From Gammaproteobacteria bacterium (GTDB lineage Bacteria; Pseudomonadota; Gammaproteobacteria; UBA6429; Thiohalophilaceae), in contig JAPHRJ010000050.1 of assembly GCA_026196045.1 (NCBI GenBank), positions 1 through 47,246 on the forward strand: 47,246 nucleotides of DNA. Direction: 5' to 3'. Below are positions 1-8,264 of the stretch, one piece after another (position 1 is the stretch's first letter; each line of letters starts with the position of its first letter). A program made the translations under genes and the position numbers. Below the pieces are notes generated by a model. That model did no database searches and was not told the DNA's origin. It saw nothing but the letters and a program-made list of their open reading frames with translations.

Positions 1-2
1 AT

Positions 3-365
3 AGCACAGTTGATGTCATTATTTCCAACTGTGTCATTAACCTTTCCCCAAACAAATTACAGGTTTTTAAAGATGCCTTCCGTGTCCTCAAGACCGGTGG
101 CCGTTTAGCTATTTCTGACGTAGTTGCTACTACCGACATGCCTGCAGAGTTAAAAAATGATCCTCAACTATATGCAGGATGTATGGCCGGTGCTTCATTA
201 ATTTCTGAGCTGCAAACTATCCTTGAAGATGTTGGCTTTAGTGACATCCGTATTACTCCAAAAGATGAGTCTCGTGACTTTATCAAGGACTGGGCTCCCG
301 GTATGGGCGTTGAAGACTATGTAATTTCTGCACATATTGAGGCGGTCAAACCAGGCTGTTGCTAA
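3..365 (+). CDS. arsM: Arsenite methyltransferase, C-terminal part (5' end outside window)
   Basis: The reading frame is open from the left edge, so only the last ~120 residues are seen. It would transfer methyl groups from S-adenosylmethionine to trivalent arsenic in the cytosol. The visible part has the late Rossmann-fold methyltransferase segment (VLKTGGRLAISDV) and cysteines in the positions expected of ArsM: one in SNCVINLSP, one in YAGCMAGA, and a terminal CC pair. In the family, conserved cysteines bind As(III). The stop lies next to the small cysteine-rich gene that follows, so the two are probably co-transcribed. The SAM-binding N-terminus is missing only because of the window boundary. 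A generic SAM methyltransferase is the alternative, but the cysteine pattern favours ArsM. Confidence 0.85.
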   Translation, partial: STVDVIISNCVINLSPNKLQVFKDAFRVLKTGGRLAISDVVATTDMPAELKNDPQLYAGCMAGASLISELQTILEDVGFSDIRITPKDESRDFIKDWAPGMGVEDYVISAHIEAVKPGCC

Positions 366-367
366 TC

Positions 368-586
368 ATGCCCGTTATCCTTGAATCAACACTAACCTGT
401 CCGCATTGTCAGCATACCGAAACCATGACTATGCCGACGGATCATTGCCTGTTCTTTCATGAATGCAATCACTGTGGCGTGTTACTTAAACCCAGACCCG
501 GTGACTGCTGTGTCTTTTGTTCCTATGCCGATATTCCCTGCCCTCCCATTCAGGAGGACAGGGGTTGTTGCGAAGGAAAATCGTAA
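368..586 (+). CDS. Small cysteine-rich GDCCVxC-type protein
   Basis: This 72-residue protein is packed with cysteines: CPHCQ near residue 12, a HECNHCG pair, then GDCCVFCSYADIPCPP and a near-terminal CC. The GDCC-x-x-C signature matches the family named GDCCVxC domain-containing (seleno)protein, in which one cysteine is selenocysteine in some members. Here all are Cys codons. I chose ATG at 368. A TTG at 359 would overlap the arsM stop and has no better ribosome site. Function is unknown. The arrangement of paired cysteines suggests metal or metalloid binding, and the position directly behind arsM suggests a role in arsenic handling (inference). The gene ends 5 bp from the end of the convergent gene, leaving no room for a dedicated terminator. 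Confidence 0.75.
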   Translation: MPVILESTLTCPHCQHTETMTMPTDHCLFFHECNHCGVLLKPRPGDCCVFCSYADIPCPPIQEDRGCCEGKS

Positions 587-591
587 CGAAT

Positions 592-1377
592 CTAACGAAC
601 CAGGATAAGGGGACAGGGAAGTTTATCTAACAGGTCTTTGATTACAGATGGTTGTTCACGCCATTCATCCAGAAATGGAAATACAATCAGCCCTGGTGAA
701 ACAGACATGATGTTTCGAGTCAGTTCAGTTATCTCTGTGTTGGGTATATGTACATAATTGACAGGTATCCCAGTTTTTTCCAACTGCTCCTTTGCTTTTT
801 TTTCAGCCGAGTTATCCAGGGTTAATAGTTTTAAATAGCTGAAGGCACCATTCGTCATTAACAATTTTATGACATGCAGTGCACGAAGGGAATGTGTTCC
901 TGATTTATATAACAAAACAGCAGGCGCTTTTACATTAGAGGATGGTCCCTGTTCTCGCCTTGTAGAATATTTCCTTCCTGGCATAAAAATAATAAGTTCG
1001 AATTCATTACACTTTTCAAAAACCTGTTCAAAACGTTCTCCTCGAGCAATATTTAATGACCAGTTTATTTTTGATGTTGCTGCCAGTAATTCCATTTGTC
1101 GCCGTAGTTTATCTGCCTCAACCTGCATGTGCCTTATTATTGAAGACGCATCAAGATCACGATACTGAGCAGAAGACAAACTTATTTCACGAGTAAAAGG
1201 TAATTCAGCAGCCTGTAGTAACTCGGCATCTTCAACAAAAAGACCAAAAAGTTCTGCTTCTAAGTGTGATGCCAGCCCGAAAGCCGATTGCATAAAGGAC
1301 ACACCTGTTCCCCATGCATCAATATCCATCAGAATACGTCTGACGGTAAGATCTCCATTAATAATCTGATCATTCAT
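592..1377 (-). CDS. Universal-stress-protein-like two-domain protein
   Basis: 261 residues. The N-terminal half starts with a beta strand and helix pattern (RRILMDIDAWGTGVSFMQSAF) typical of UspA/adenine-nucleotide alpha-hydrolase-like folds. The second half repeats a similar alternation and ends in CPLILVR, the usual last strand of Usp domains. The ATP-binding G-2X-G-9X-G-S/T signature of UspA is not evident, so nucleotide binding is doubtful. The start codon overlaps the stop of the upstream Lon-like protease gene by 4 nt (ATGA), so the two are translationally coupled and probably act in one process, for example as a stress-responsive adaptor or regulator of the protease (inference). The Usp assignment is by fold pattern only. 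Confidence 0.55.
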   Translation of the reverse strand: MNDQIINGDLTVRRILMDIDAWGTGVSFMQSAFGLASHLEAELFGLFVEDAELLQAAELPFTREISLSSAQYRDLDASSIIRHMQVEADKLRRQMELLAATSKINWSLNIARGERFEQVFEKCNEFELIIFMPGRKYSTRREQGPSSNVKAPAVLLYKSGTHSLRALHVIKLLMTNGAFSYLKLLTLDNSAEKKAKEQLEKTGIPVNYVHIPNTEITELTRNIMSVSPGLIVFPFLDEWREQPSVIKDLLDKLPCPLILVR

Positions 1378-3800
1378 TTTTCATCATCACTTTTTGCAAA
1401 CTTTCGTCTTGCCTCAGTCATTTCAGTAAGACGTTTCTGAACCAAACCATTCACACTTTCAACAGGGAACTCACCCTTCTCATCCTTTTCACCGGCTTCT
1501 ATCCCGGTCATAAGTTCCATGACCTGATCAACATGGTTAACAGCATAAATATTAAACCTGCCTGTTTTCACCGCTTCAACCACATCCGTTCGCAACATTA
1601 GATGTTTAATATTGGCTTCTGGAATAATCACGCCCTGCTCACCAGTTAACCCGCGTGCATGACAAATATCAAAAAAACCTTCTATTTTTTCATTAACTCC
1701 ACCAATAGCCTGGACCTGTCCCAGCTGATTTACTGATCCAGTTATCGCCATCGATTGCTCAAGCGGTAATTTTGACAATGCTGAAAGCAATGTACATAGT
1801 TCGGCAACAGATGCACTATCTCCCTCAACAAAACCGTAGGATTGCTCAAACACAAGACTGGCTGATAGTGAAAGTGGTGTATCCTGGGCATATCGATCAG
1901 CCAGATAGGAGGATAAAATTAAAACACCTTTCGAGTGAATTGAACCACCCAAATCAACTTCACGCTCGATGTCGATAACTTTACCGGTTCCTAACCTTGC
2001 TGTTGCTGTTATTCTTGAAGGTTTGCCAAATGCATAATCCCCAAGCTGGATCACAGACAGACCATTAATCTGACCAACCTGTTTACCTGAAGTTTGAAGA
2101 AGATAATCACCTCGTAATACCGTTTCATGTACCTGCTCTCGTAATTGATCAAGCCGTTTAATTCTTGAATCAATGGCTTTTTGCACATGTATCTCGGTTG
2201 TTATCTTTGTATTCTCTTCAGTTGACCAGTAATTGGCTTCACATAATAAGTCCACCAGATTACCCATATGCAATGACAGTTTTTCACCATCATCAATTCG
2301 GCGAGAACAATCCTCAATAATTCGCTCCATCCCTCCCCTGCTAACGGCCTTAAGTTTCTGTTCACGTTGTAAGGTCGCGATTAAACTGGCATAGCCGGCG
2401 GTATTATCCTCATTACGATCCATCTCTTCCGAGAAATCAGCCATTACCTTAAATAGCTGGTTAAATTCTGGATCATATTTTTTCAGCAGATAATAGAAAA
2501 TACGTTCTCCGGTCAGGATAACTTTTAAATCGATAGGAATAGGCTCGGGTTCCAGAGAAATAGTACTTACCAGGCTTAACATTTGCTCAAGTGACTGGAT
2601 CTTGATTTCATGAGCCCGCAGGGCACGTTTTAACCCTTCCCATGCAAAAGCCGATGCCAGTACTTTACGAATGTCCAGGACAAGATATCCCCCATTAGCA
2701 CGATGCATGGCCCCTGATTTGATCAGAGTAAAGTCAGTCATTAAAGTACCAAATTGTGCCAGATGCTCAACACGTCCCATTAGATTGTTGTAGGTTGGGT
2801 TGTCTTCATAAATAATAGGTGCCCCTTCCAGATCACTATTATCAACAAGAACATTGACCTGAAATGGCAAAAAGACCTGATCAAAATCGGCCAGAGGATC
2901 TTTTTTATCACTCCCAGCATATTTCCTGAACTCTTCAACATTAGTGATAATGCCTAACTCTACAGTTTCAAGAAACTTCAGGACTTCAGGCAAATCCTGA
3001 TAGGTGTCTTTTAATTCACTGATAAATTGCTCTACGGTAACTTCGGTAAGTTCACGATTGAGTTCCTTGATCTTTTCCCGACCTTCCTTGGCCCATATGG
3101 GTACTTTCTTGATAATAGATTTTAGTTCTTCTTCGATTTCATCCGTAAATGCTTTTATTTTATCTTTTTCTTTTTTAGCTAAAACATCGAATTCACTCGG
3201 TGTCAGTATTTTTCCATCTTTCAAAGGACCAAGCGTATATCCACCAGGAGTGCGTAACAATACAATGTCTTTGTCTTTGGCCTTATCAGCAAGATCAGAA
3301 AAGGCCTGCTCTTCTCGTTTCTTGAATTTATCATGAACTTCCTGTGCGCGAGCCTGATATTCATCACTTTCAAAGGCCGCAGGAATTGCTATGGTCAGGT
3401 CATCGACTAACTGTTCCATATCCGCATGTAACTGACGGGCATGTCCTGCCGGTAATTCGAGAGCAAGTGGTTTATGAGGTTGGTCAAAATTATTGATATA
3501 ACACCAGTCGGAAGGAGTCTCTGCAGACTTTGCCCTGGGCTCTAGCAGGTTATTGACTGTAGTGTGTTTGCCCATGCCTGTTGATCCAGCTACATACAGA
3601 TTGTAGCCATCATGCCTGATTCCAATACCAAAATTCAGGGCTTCTAATGCCCGTGACTGTCCAATAACATCCTCGGAATCAACCAGATCCTCTGTCGACG
3701 TTAATTTCAGATAAGACAGATCACATTTGTGATAGAGTAATTCCGAGGGTAGTGCTAACTGCTTATTATTAATTGTCATTTCCAGCTCCCAACGCGACAC
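1374..3800 (-). CDS. Lon-like ATP-dependent protease (COG1067 / YcbZ-LonB type)
   Basis: 808 residues. An N-terminal AAA+ domain carries the Walker A GSTGMGKHT at about 72-80, then a long charged helical insertion (about 150-300), then the rest of the ATPase, and a C-terminal Lon-type peptidase. The Ser-Lys dyad is visible as Ser662 in GDSAS and Lys705 in GGVNEK. Their 43-residue spacing matches that of E. coli Lon (S679-K722). Without the Lon N-terminal substrate domain and with this insertion it resembles the YcbZ/LonB-like group of bacteria rather than classical Lon. It should degrade damaged or unfolded cytosolic proteins. The start is either Met1 (3800) or Met8 (3779), which I cannot separate. 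The Usp-like gene follows with a 4-nt overlap. Confidence 0.85.
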   Translation of the reverse strand: MSRWELEMTINNKQLALPSELLYHKCDLSYLKLTSTEDLVDSEDVIGQSRALEALNFGIGIRHDGYNLYVAGSTGMGKHTTVNNLLEPRAKSAETPSDWCYINNFDQPHKPLALELPAGHARQLHADMEQLVDDLTIAIPAAFESDEYQARAQEVHDKFKKREEQAFSDLADKAKDKDIVLLRTPGGYTLGPLKDGKILTPSEFDVLAKKEKDKIKAFTDEIEEELKSIIKKVPIWAKEGREKIKELNRELTEVTVEQFISELKDTYQDLPEVLKFLETVELGIITNVEEFRKYAGSDKKDPLADFDQVFLPFQVNVLVDNSDLEGAPIIYEDNPTYNNLMGRVEHLAQFGTLMTDFTLIKSGAMHRANGGYLVLDIRKVLASAFAWEGLKRALRAHEIKIQSLEQMLSLVSTISLEPEPIPIDLKVILTGERIFYYLLKKYDPEFNQLFKVMADFSEEMDRNEDNTAGYASLIATLQREQKLKAVSRGGMERIIEDCSRRIDDGEKLSLHMGNLVDLLCEANYWSTEENTKITTEIHVQKAIDSRIKRLDQLREQVHETVLRGDYLLQTSGKQVGQINGLSVIQLGDYAFGKPSRITATARLGTGKVIDIEREVDLGGSIHSKGVLILSSYLADRYAQDTPLSLSASLVFEQSYGFVEGDSASVAELCTLLSALSKLPLEQSMAITGSVNQLGQVQAIGGVNEKIEGFFDICHARGLTGEQGVIIPEANIKHLMLRTDVVEAVKTGRFNIYAVNHVDQVMELMTGIEAGEKDEKGEFPVESVNGLVQKRLTEMTEARRKFAKSDDEK

Positions 3801-3933
3801 TCAGTTAATCTCGATTACAAGATCATTCAACCTACTTATAAGTATAGTTAGCACTGACATGTTTCGATATTAGAAACTAATGCGAATATCAGGTGTTGAT
3901 AAATGTAAACTTTGCTTGAGAATTTGGAGAGTT

Positions 3934-4146
3934 CTAACGTCTAAGAAACCAGATTATTAAGCTGATAATAATACTAATAATAATGGCGCTGGTAATGGGG
4001 AAATAAAACCGGAAATTTTCCTGTTCGACAACAATGTCACCCGGTAACCGAAAGAAATTACTTTTGTATAGAAGTTTTTGAAGTACTGGCCAAATTAGAC
4101 CCAGTACAAGCAGTACTACTCCTGAAATTATAAGAAACCTTTGCAT
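3934..4146 (-). CDS. DUF2905 family small inner-membrane protein
   Basis: A 70-residue protein starting MQRFLIISGVVLLVLGLIWP, with two hydrophobic helices (about 3-22 and 47-66) flanking a conserved central loop containing RLPGDIVVEQENFRFYFP. The RLPGDI...N.RFYFPI pattern is characteristic of DUF2905, a family of unknown function common in Proteobacteria. I moved the start inward to the ATG at 4146, because AGGTG lies about 6 nt upstream, whereas the longer frame (to 4173) begins with a hydrophilic stretch that would disrupt the membrane helix. It sits between the Lon-like protease and the Hsp20 gene, all on the minus strand, but a good terminator separates it from the Hsp20 gene. Confidence 0.75.
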   Translation of the reverse strand: MQRFLIISGVVLLVLGLIWPVLQKLLYKSNFFRLPGDIVVEQENFRFYFPITSAIIISIIISLIIWFLRR

Positions 4147-4171
4147 GCACCTATTATCTGGTAACCAGCAC

Positions 4172-4208
4172 ATAAAACAAACCCCGGATTGACAAACATT
4201 CTCCGGGG
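4172..4208 (-). terminator. Rho-independent terminator of the Hsp20 gene
   Basis: A perfect 7-bp stem (CCCCGGA / TCCGGGG, arms 4182-4188 and 4202-4208) with a 13-nt loop is followed on the minus strand by TTTGTTTTATG. It lies about 29 nt past the stop of the small heat-shock gene and reads in that gene's direction. Confidence 0.75.
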
Positions 4209-4236
4209 CTGGTTATACCTGTACGCTACCTATTAA

Positions 4237-4737
4237 TTATTCAATTTCAACAGTATGACGCCTGGTTTCTTCCAGCTTGGGTAAAGTTAATTCCAATACA
4301 CCATCCTTATATTTTGCTTTGCTCTTATTTTCATCAATATCAGCTGGCAATGTGAGGGTACGGGAATATGAACCTTTAGAAATTTCTCTCCTGCAGAACT
4401 CTCCTTTTTCCTCTTTTTCTTCATGCTGGGTTGTACCACAAATAGTGACACTATTTTTGGTTACACTAATATCAAGATCTTTCTTCTCCACACCTGGTAA
4501 TTCAGCTTTCACCAGAATTTCATCATCTCGTTCAACCACATCAACATGAGGCATTTTGCCTTCAAAAGGTTTATACATTTCATCAAATGATGGCCATTCA
4601 AAATTAAACGGTTTCATCCAACCATGAGATAAAAAGTTTTCAAACAACCGATCCATGTCCTGCAAATGACTCAAAGCATGTTTTTTTGGGGCTGTTTGGA
4701 GTTCCTTACTGGCTTCCTGTTTTGCTTTAGTAGCCAT
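4237..4737 (-). CDS. Small heat shock protein, Hsp20/alpha-crystallin family
   Basis: A 166-residue ATP-independent chaperone starting MATKAKQ. The variable N-terminus (1-65) is followed by an alpha-crystallin domain from about HVDVVERDDEILVKAELPGV to the C-terminal LELTLPK, with the family's A-x-LPGV and GVLELTLPK signatures. It lacks a clear C-terminal IxI/V motif, ending RRHTVEIE. The start at 4737 is fixed by a strong AGGAGGTG about 4-11 nt upstream; a longer frame to 4854 has no such site and would add a non-homologous leader. The protein would bind unfolding proteins as oligomers in the cytosol. A possible sigma70 promoter and a weak hairpin over the ribosome site are listed separately. 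Confidence 0.9.
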   Translation of the reverse strand: MATKAKQEASKELQTAPKKHALSHLQDMDRLFENFLSHGWMKPFNFEWPSFDEMYKPFEGKMPHVDVVERDDEILVKAELPGVEKKDLDISVTKNSVTICGTTQHEEKEEKGEFCRREISKGSYSRTLTLPADIDENKSKAKYKDGVLELTLPKLEETRRHTVEIE

Positions 4738-4809
4738 GATACACCTCCTGTTAATAAAGGTAGCCTGTAACAAATCAATATTCCTTATGCAAAATATACA
4801 CCTCTCCAT

Positions 4810-4838
4810 ATAAAACACAAATAAAGCCAGTCTATCAA
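4810..4838 (-). promoter_or_regulatory. Possible sigma70 promoter of the Hsp20 gene
   Basis: On the minus strand TTGATA (4838-4833), a 17-nt spacer, then TTTTAT (4815-4810). The -35 matches 5/6 and the -10 matches 4/6. It would give a leader of roughly 65 nt before the ATG at 4737. No clear sigma32-type CCCCAT -10 was seen. Confidence 0.35.
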
Positions 4839-4970
4839 GTTTAACTGCTCCCATTTATATGTATACATCCATTTAATAGAATCTCAGCTATATATTCCCG
4901 TTTATAACTTCTTAGTCCTATGATCAGTCTGACCTATAATTATTTAAGAACATTCCAAAAGGAAACTTCA

Positions 4971-5390
4971 ATGCCACAACCACGTTGGGAACATTTTGAA
5001 CATCAGGCAGACATTGGTATTCGTGGCTATGGCACCGATCCTGCCACTGCCTTTGAACAGGCGGCATTAGCGCTAACTGGTATCGTGACGGGTCTGGAGT
5101 TGGTCAAAGACAGTGAAATGACTGAAATTACCTGTGAAGAAACTGAACTGGAATTGTTGTTTGTTGACTGGCTTAATGCCTTAATCTATCAAATGGCCAT
5201 CAAAAAAATGCTGTTCAGCCGTTTTAAAATAAACATAAGCAACGGCATACTCACAGCCCTGGCCTGGGGTGAAAACGTCGATATCACTCGTCACCAACCT
5301 GCCGTTGAAATAAAAGGAGCAACCTACACAGAGTTAGGTGTTTTTCAGACCGAAAATGAATGGGTGGCACAGTGTGTTGTTGATGTGTGA
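4971..5390 (+). CDS. Archease, RtcB-activating protein
   Basis: A 139-residue protein beginning MPQPRWEHFEHQADIGIRGYG. The HxADIGI segment near the N-terminus and the central ELLFVDWLNALIYQ are hallmarks of archease (SHS2 domain, MTH1598/TM1083 family). Archease supports guanylylation of the RNA ligase RtcB and lets it turn over repeatedly. I chose ATG at 4971, with AAGGA about 9 nt upstream, over an earlier ATG at 4920 that would add 17 non-homologous residues. RtcB follows 44 nt downstream on the same strand, the classic functional pair. The full length agrees with the family's usual ~140 residues. Confidence 0.9.
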   Translation: MPQPRWEHFEHQADIGIRGYGTDPATAFEQAALALTGIVTGLELVKDSEMTEITCEETELELLFVDWLNALIYQMAIKKMLFSRFKINISNGILTALAWGENVDITRHQPAVEIKGATYTELGVFQTENEWVAQCVVDV

Positions 5391-5434
5391 ATAATATAAT
5401 TAATATCACTACTACTTAATATGAGCCTATAGCC

Positions 5435-6865
5435 ATGGACATTAACCGACTGGAACGAGTTTCTGACTTTCAGTGGAAAATTTTACCACAGGGAAAAATG
5501 CAGGTACCTGCCATTATTTTTGCCAGTGAAAACCTGATCAAAGAAATGGATGATAAGGTCTATGAACAGGTCACAAATGTGGCCATGCTGCCCGGAATCG
5601 TCAATGCTTCCTATGCCATGCCAGATGCCCACTGGGGATATGGTTTTCCTATTGGCGGCGTCGCTGCATTTGATCCCCAACAGGGAGGTGTCATTTCAGC
5701 CGGTGGCGTCGGATTTGATATATCCTGTGGTGTACGTACCTTACATACAGGCCTCAAACCTGAGCAGGTTATCGAAGTCCAGGATGAACTGGCCAACATG
5801 CTGTACTACAAAATTCCAGCCGGTGTCGGCAGCACGGGCCTGATCAATCTCAATAACCATGAAATGAATGAGATGTTAACCGGTGGTGCGCGCTGGGCTG
5901 TAGAACAGGGTTATGGCCTTTTCAAAGATCTGGAACGCATTGAAGAGCAGGGTTGTATCGAAGGCGCAGAACCTGATCAGGTATCCGATCACGCCAAAAA
6001 ACGACAAAAACATGAAATGGGCACACTGGGCTCTGGCAACCACTACCTTGAAGTCCAGCGCGTGGTTGAAATATTTGATCATGAGATTGCCCAAACTTTC
6101 GGTATAAAGTTAAATGACATCAAGGTCAGTATTCACTGCGGTTCTCGCGGACTCGGCCATCAAATCGGTACTGAGTTTCTAAAAAAAATGCTGGTCAACG
6201 CTAAAGAGTATGGGATCAATCTACCTGATCGCGAACTGGCCTGTGCACCTATTCATTCTAACCTGGGTAAAAACTATCTTGGTGCCATGCGTGCCGCCAT
6301 CAACTGTGCTTTAGCAAATCGTGAAATTGTTACCCATTTGACTCGTGAAGCTTTTGAACAGATATTCCCAGGTATAGAGCTTAAGCTGTTATATGATGTT
6401 TCTCATAACATCTGTAAACCTGAGCAACATCTTATTAATGGTGTATCACAGGAACTTTACGTTCACCGCAAAGGAGCGACCCGGGCTTATGGTCCTGGCC
6501 ATCCCAGCCTTCCTCAAGACTTCCAGAACAGTGGGCAACCCGTATTAATTGGTGGAACCATGGATACAGCTTCTTATATTCTGGCCGGTACTCGTGAAAG
6601 TATGCAGTTAGCCTATGGCTCAGCCTGTCATGGTGCTGGACGTTGTATGAGCCGTCGTCAGGCAACACGTCAATGGCAGGGAAATAAACTGATTCAGGAA
6701 CTGGCCCATCAGGGTATCCAGATTCGAAGCCCCTCACCTCGGGGTGTAGCGGAAGAAGCACCCGGAGCCTACAAGGATGTCAGTACTGTGGTTGAAGCTG
6801 CTGATCAGGCCGGGCTGGCTCGTATGGTCGCAAAACTTGAACCGATGATCTGTATTAAGGGATAA
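5435..6865 (+). CDS. rtcB: RNA-splicing ligase RtcB
   Basis: A 476-residue GTP- and Mn-dependent RNA ligase joining 2',3'-cyclic phosphate or 3'-phosphate ends to 5'-OH ends. Key elements are visible: the metal-binding GVGFDISCGVR with D95 and C98, GSGNHYLEVQ with H203, SIHCGSRGLGHQIG with H234, HNICKPEQH with H324, the substrate loop RKGATRAYGPGHP, and the guanylylated histidine in GSACHGAGR (H399). Length is normal for the family. It lies downstream of archease and 3 nt upstream of an alpha/beta hydrolase gene. No RtcR regulator or RtcA cyclase gene is adjacent, so this is the two-gene archease/RtcB arrangement rather than the E. coli rtcBA type. A role in tRNA or rRNA repair after stress is plausible. 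Confidence 0.95.
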   Translation: MDINRLERVSDFQWKILPQGKMQVPAIIFASENLIKEMDDKVYEQVTNVAMLPGIVNASYAMPDAHWGYGFPIGGVAAFDPQQGGVISAGGVGFDISCGVRTLHTGLKPEQVIEVQDELANMLYYKIPAGVGSTGLINLNNHEMNEMLTGGARWAVEQGYGLFKDLERIEEQGCIEGAEPDQVSDHAKKRQKHEMGTLGSGNHYLEVQRVVEIFDHEIAQTFGIKLNDIKVSIHCGSRGLGHQIGTEFLKKMLVNAKEYGINLPDRELACAPIHSNLGKNYLGAMRAAINCALANREIVTHLTREAFEQIFPGIELKLLYDVSHNICKPEQHLINGVSQELYVHRKGATRAYGPGHPSLPQDFQNSGQPVLIGGTMDTASYILAGTRESMQLAYGSACHGAGRCMSRRQATRQWQGNKLIQELAHQGIQIRSPSPRGVAEEAPGAYKDVSTVVEAADQAGLARMVAKLEPMICIKG

Positions 6866-6868
6866 AAA

Positions 6869-7747
6869 ATGTCAGTTTCTAAACGTATTTACATGGGAGT
6901 ACGTAGTGTCGTCATAACTGTCATTAGTGCCTATGCCCTGGTTTGTGTTTATCTCTATTTTATCCAGTCCGAACTGCTCTACTACCCCGACATAGCTGGA
7001 CGTACACTCCGATCAACCCCAGAAAATCTGGGACTGGATTATGAAGATATAAATATTACAACTGAAGATAACATCAAACTGCATGGCTGGTTTATCCCTG
7101 CCAGCAAGTCAAAGGGTACAGTTCTTTTTTTCCACGGCAATGCCGGCAATATTTCTCACCGTCTGCGTTCAATAAGGATTTTTAACAATATTAACCTTTC
7201 TGTTTTCATTTTTGACTACCGCGGTTATGGACAGAGTGAAGGAAACATTACCGAACAGGGCAGTTATCTGGACGCTGAGGCAGCCTGGTTCTACCTGACT
7301 CACACCCGAGGTATTCCAGAGGAAAATATTATTCTGTTTGGTCGCTCACTGGGTGGGTCAATTGCGGCCCGCCTTGCCAGTCAGTACCAACCTGCCGCAG
7401 TCATCATTGAATCCGCTTTCAGTTCGGTGCCTTCAATGGGAAGTCGGCTATATCCAATCTTACCGGTCAAATTGCTTAGTCGTTTTGAATACAACACCGA
7501 AGAATATGTAAAAAGCGTATCAGCGCCTGTGCTTATCGCTCACAGTGTCAATGATGACATCATTCCCTATGAGGAAGGGCAAACTGTTTTTTCCGCTGCC
7601 AATCACCCCAAACATTTTCTGGAAATGCGAGGTGGCCATAATGATGGGTTTGTTATGACTGGAGAAGATTATACAGAAGGGATAGAACGTTTTATTTCCA
7701 GATACTTACGTATACACAACAATAAGAAAATCCGCTCAGGGATGTAA
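6869..7747 (+). CDS. Alpha/beta hydrolase, BEM46/YfhR-like, membrane-anchored
   Basis: 292 residues. A single N-terminal hydrophobic segment (about 12-33) anchors or exports the protein, followed by an alpha/beta hydrolase fold. Visible motifs are the oxyanion-loop FHGNAGN, the nucleophile elbow GRSLGGS (Ser), an acid in HSVNDDIIP, and the catalytic His in GGHNDGF. This arrangement fits the BEM46/ABHD13/YfhR group; substrates are unknown. It starts 3 nt after the rtcB stop and so is probably co-transcribed. Its 3' end overlaps the convergent CBS-domain gene by 12 nt, which is unusual and means neither gene can have its own terminator. Confidence 0.85.
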   Translation: MSVSKRIYMGVRSVVITVISAYALVCVYLYFIQSELLYYPDIAGRTLRSTPENLGLDYEDINITTEDNIKLHGWFIPASKSKGTVLFFHGNAGNISHRLRSIRIFNNINLSVFIFDYRGYGQSEGNITEQGSYLDAEAAWFYLTHTRGIPEENIILFGRSLGGSIAARLASQYQPAAVIIESAFSSVPSMGSRLYPILPVKLLSRFEYNTEEYVKSVSAPVLIAHSVNDDIIPYEEGQTVFSAANHPKHFLEMRGGHNDGFVMTGEDYTEGIERFISRYLRIHNNKKIRSGM

Positions 7748-8185
7748 ATTTTGTTCAAGCCTGGTTTCCTGTTTAACGAGAATAACCAGATCGTTCATAG
7801 CTTCAGACAGAAGTTCAATGGCATCATCGGCACTGAGCAACCCTTCGAGGCCACCCGCACTATTAATGACAGGCAATCGACGAACTCCTTTTGTTTTCAT
7901 CAATTCAAGGCTATCTAACAGGGTTGTATCTTCCGTAACAGTAATGACTTCCCTGCTCATGGCGTCCTTTGCCAGAACTGACTCCAACAGAACATCCCGC
8001 GCAATAACTTCTACAACTATATCTCGATCGGTAAGAATACCTATGGGTATTATGTTGCCATCTTTCTTTTCGGTTACGACAATGCTACCTACATGATGAC
8101 TGCGCATTAATTTTGCCACTTCTGCGACTGGCGTGTCTGGATCAGTTACAACTACTTCACGATTACAATATCCACCAGCAGTCAT
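7736..8185 (-). CDS. CBS-domain pair protein
   Basis: 149 residues made almost entirely of two CBS motifs (about 1-65 and 70-130). Diagnostic strings are VAKLMRSHHVGSIVV, GILTDRDIV, and MKTKGVRRLPVINSAGGLEGLLSADD. CBS pairs bind adenine nucleotides or SAM and act as sensors. No catalytic domain is fused, so this is a stand-alone CBS protein whose partner is not evident. The last 12 nt overlap the convergent hydrolase gene. Confidence 0.85.
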   Translation of the reverse strand: MTAGGYCNREVVVTDPDTPVAEVAKLMRSHHVGSIVVTEKKDGNIIPIGILTDRDIVVEVIARDVLLESVLAKDAMSREVITVTEDTTLLDSLELMKTKGVRRLPVINSAGGLEGLLSADDAIELLSEAMNDLVILVKQETRLEQNLHP

Positions 8186-8264
8186 TTTTTATTTACTCCA
8201 GAATTTACAAATGAGCCTACCCTCCTGTGAAGTGCACAGGTACAAAACTGCTTTCTGTCAGAAA

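Noticed and set aside
4855-4919. Sigma32 heat-shock promoter for the Hsp20 gene
   Set aside because: No CCCCAT-like -10 at the right spacing was found; a sigma70-like pair fits better.
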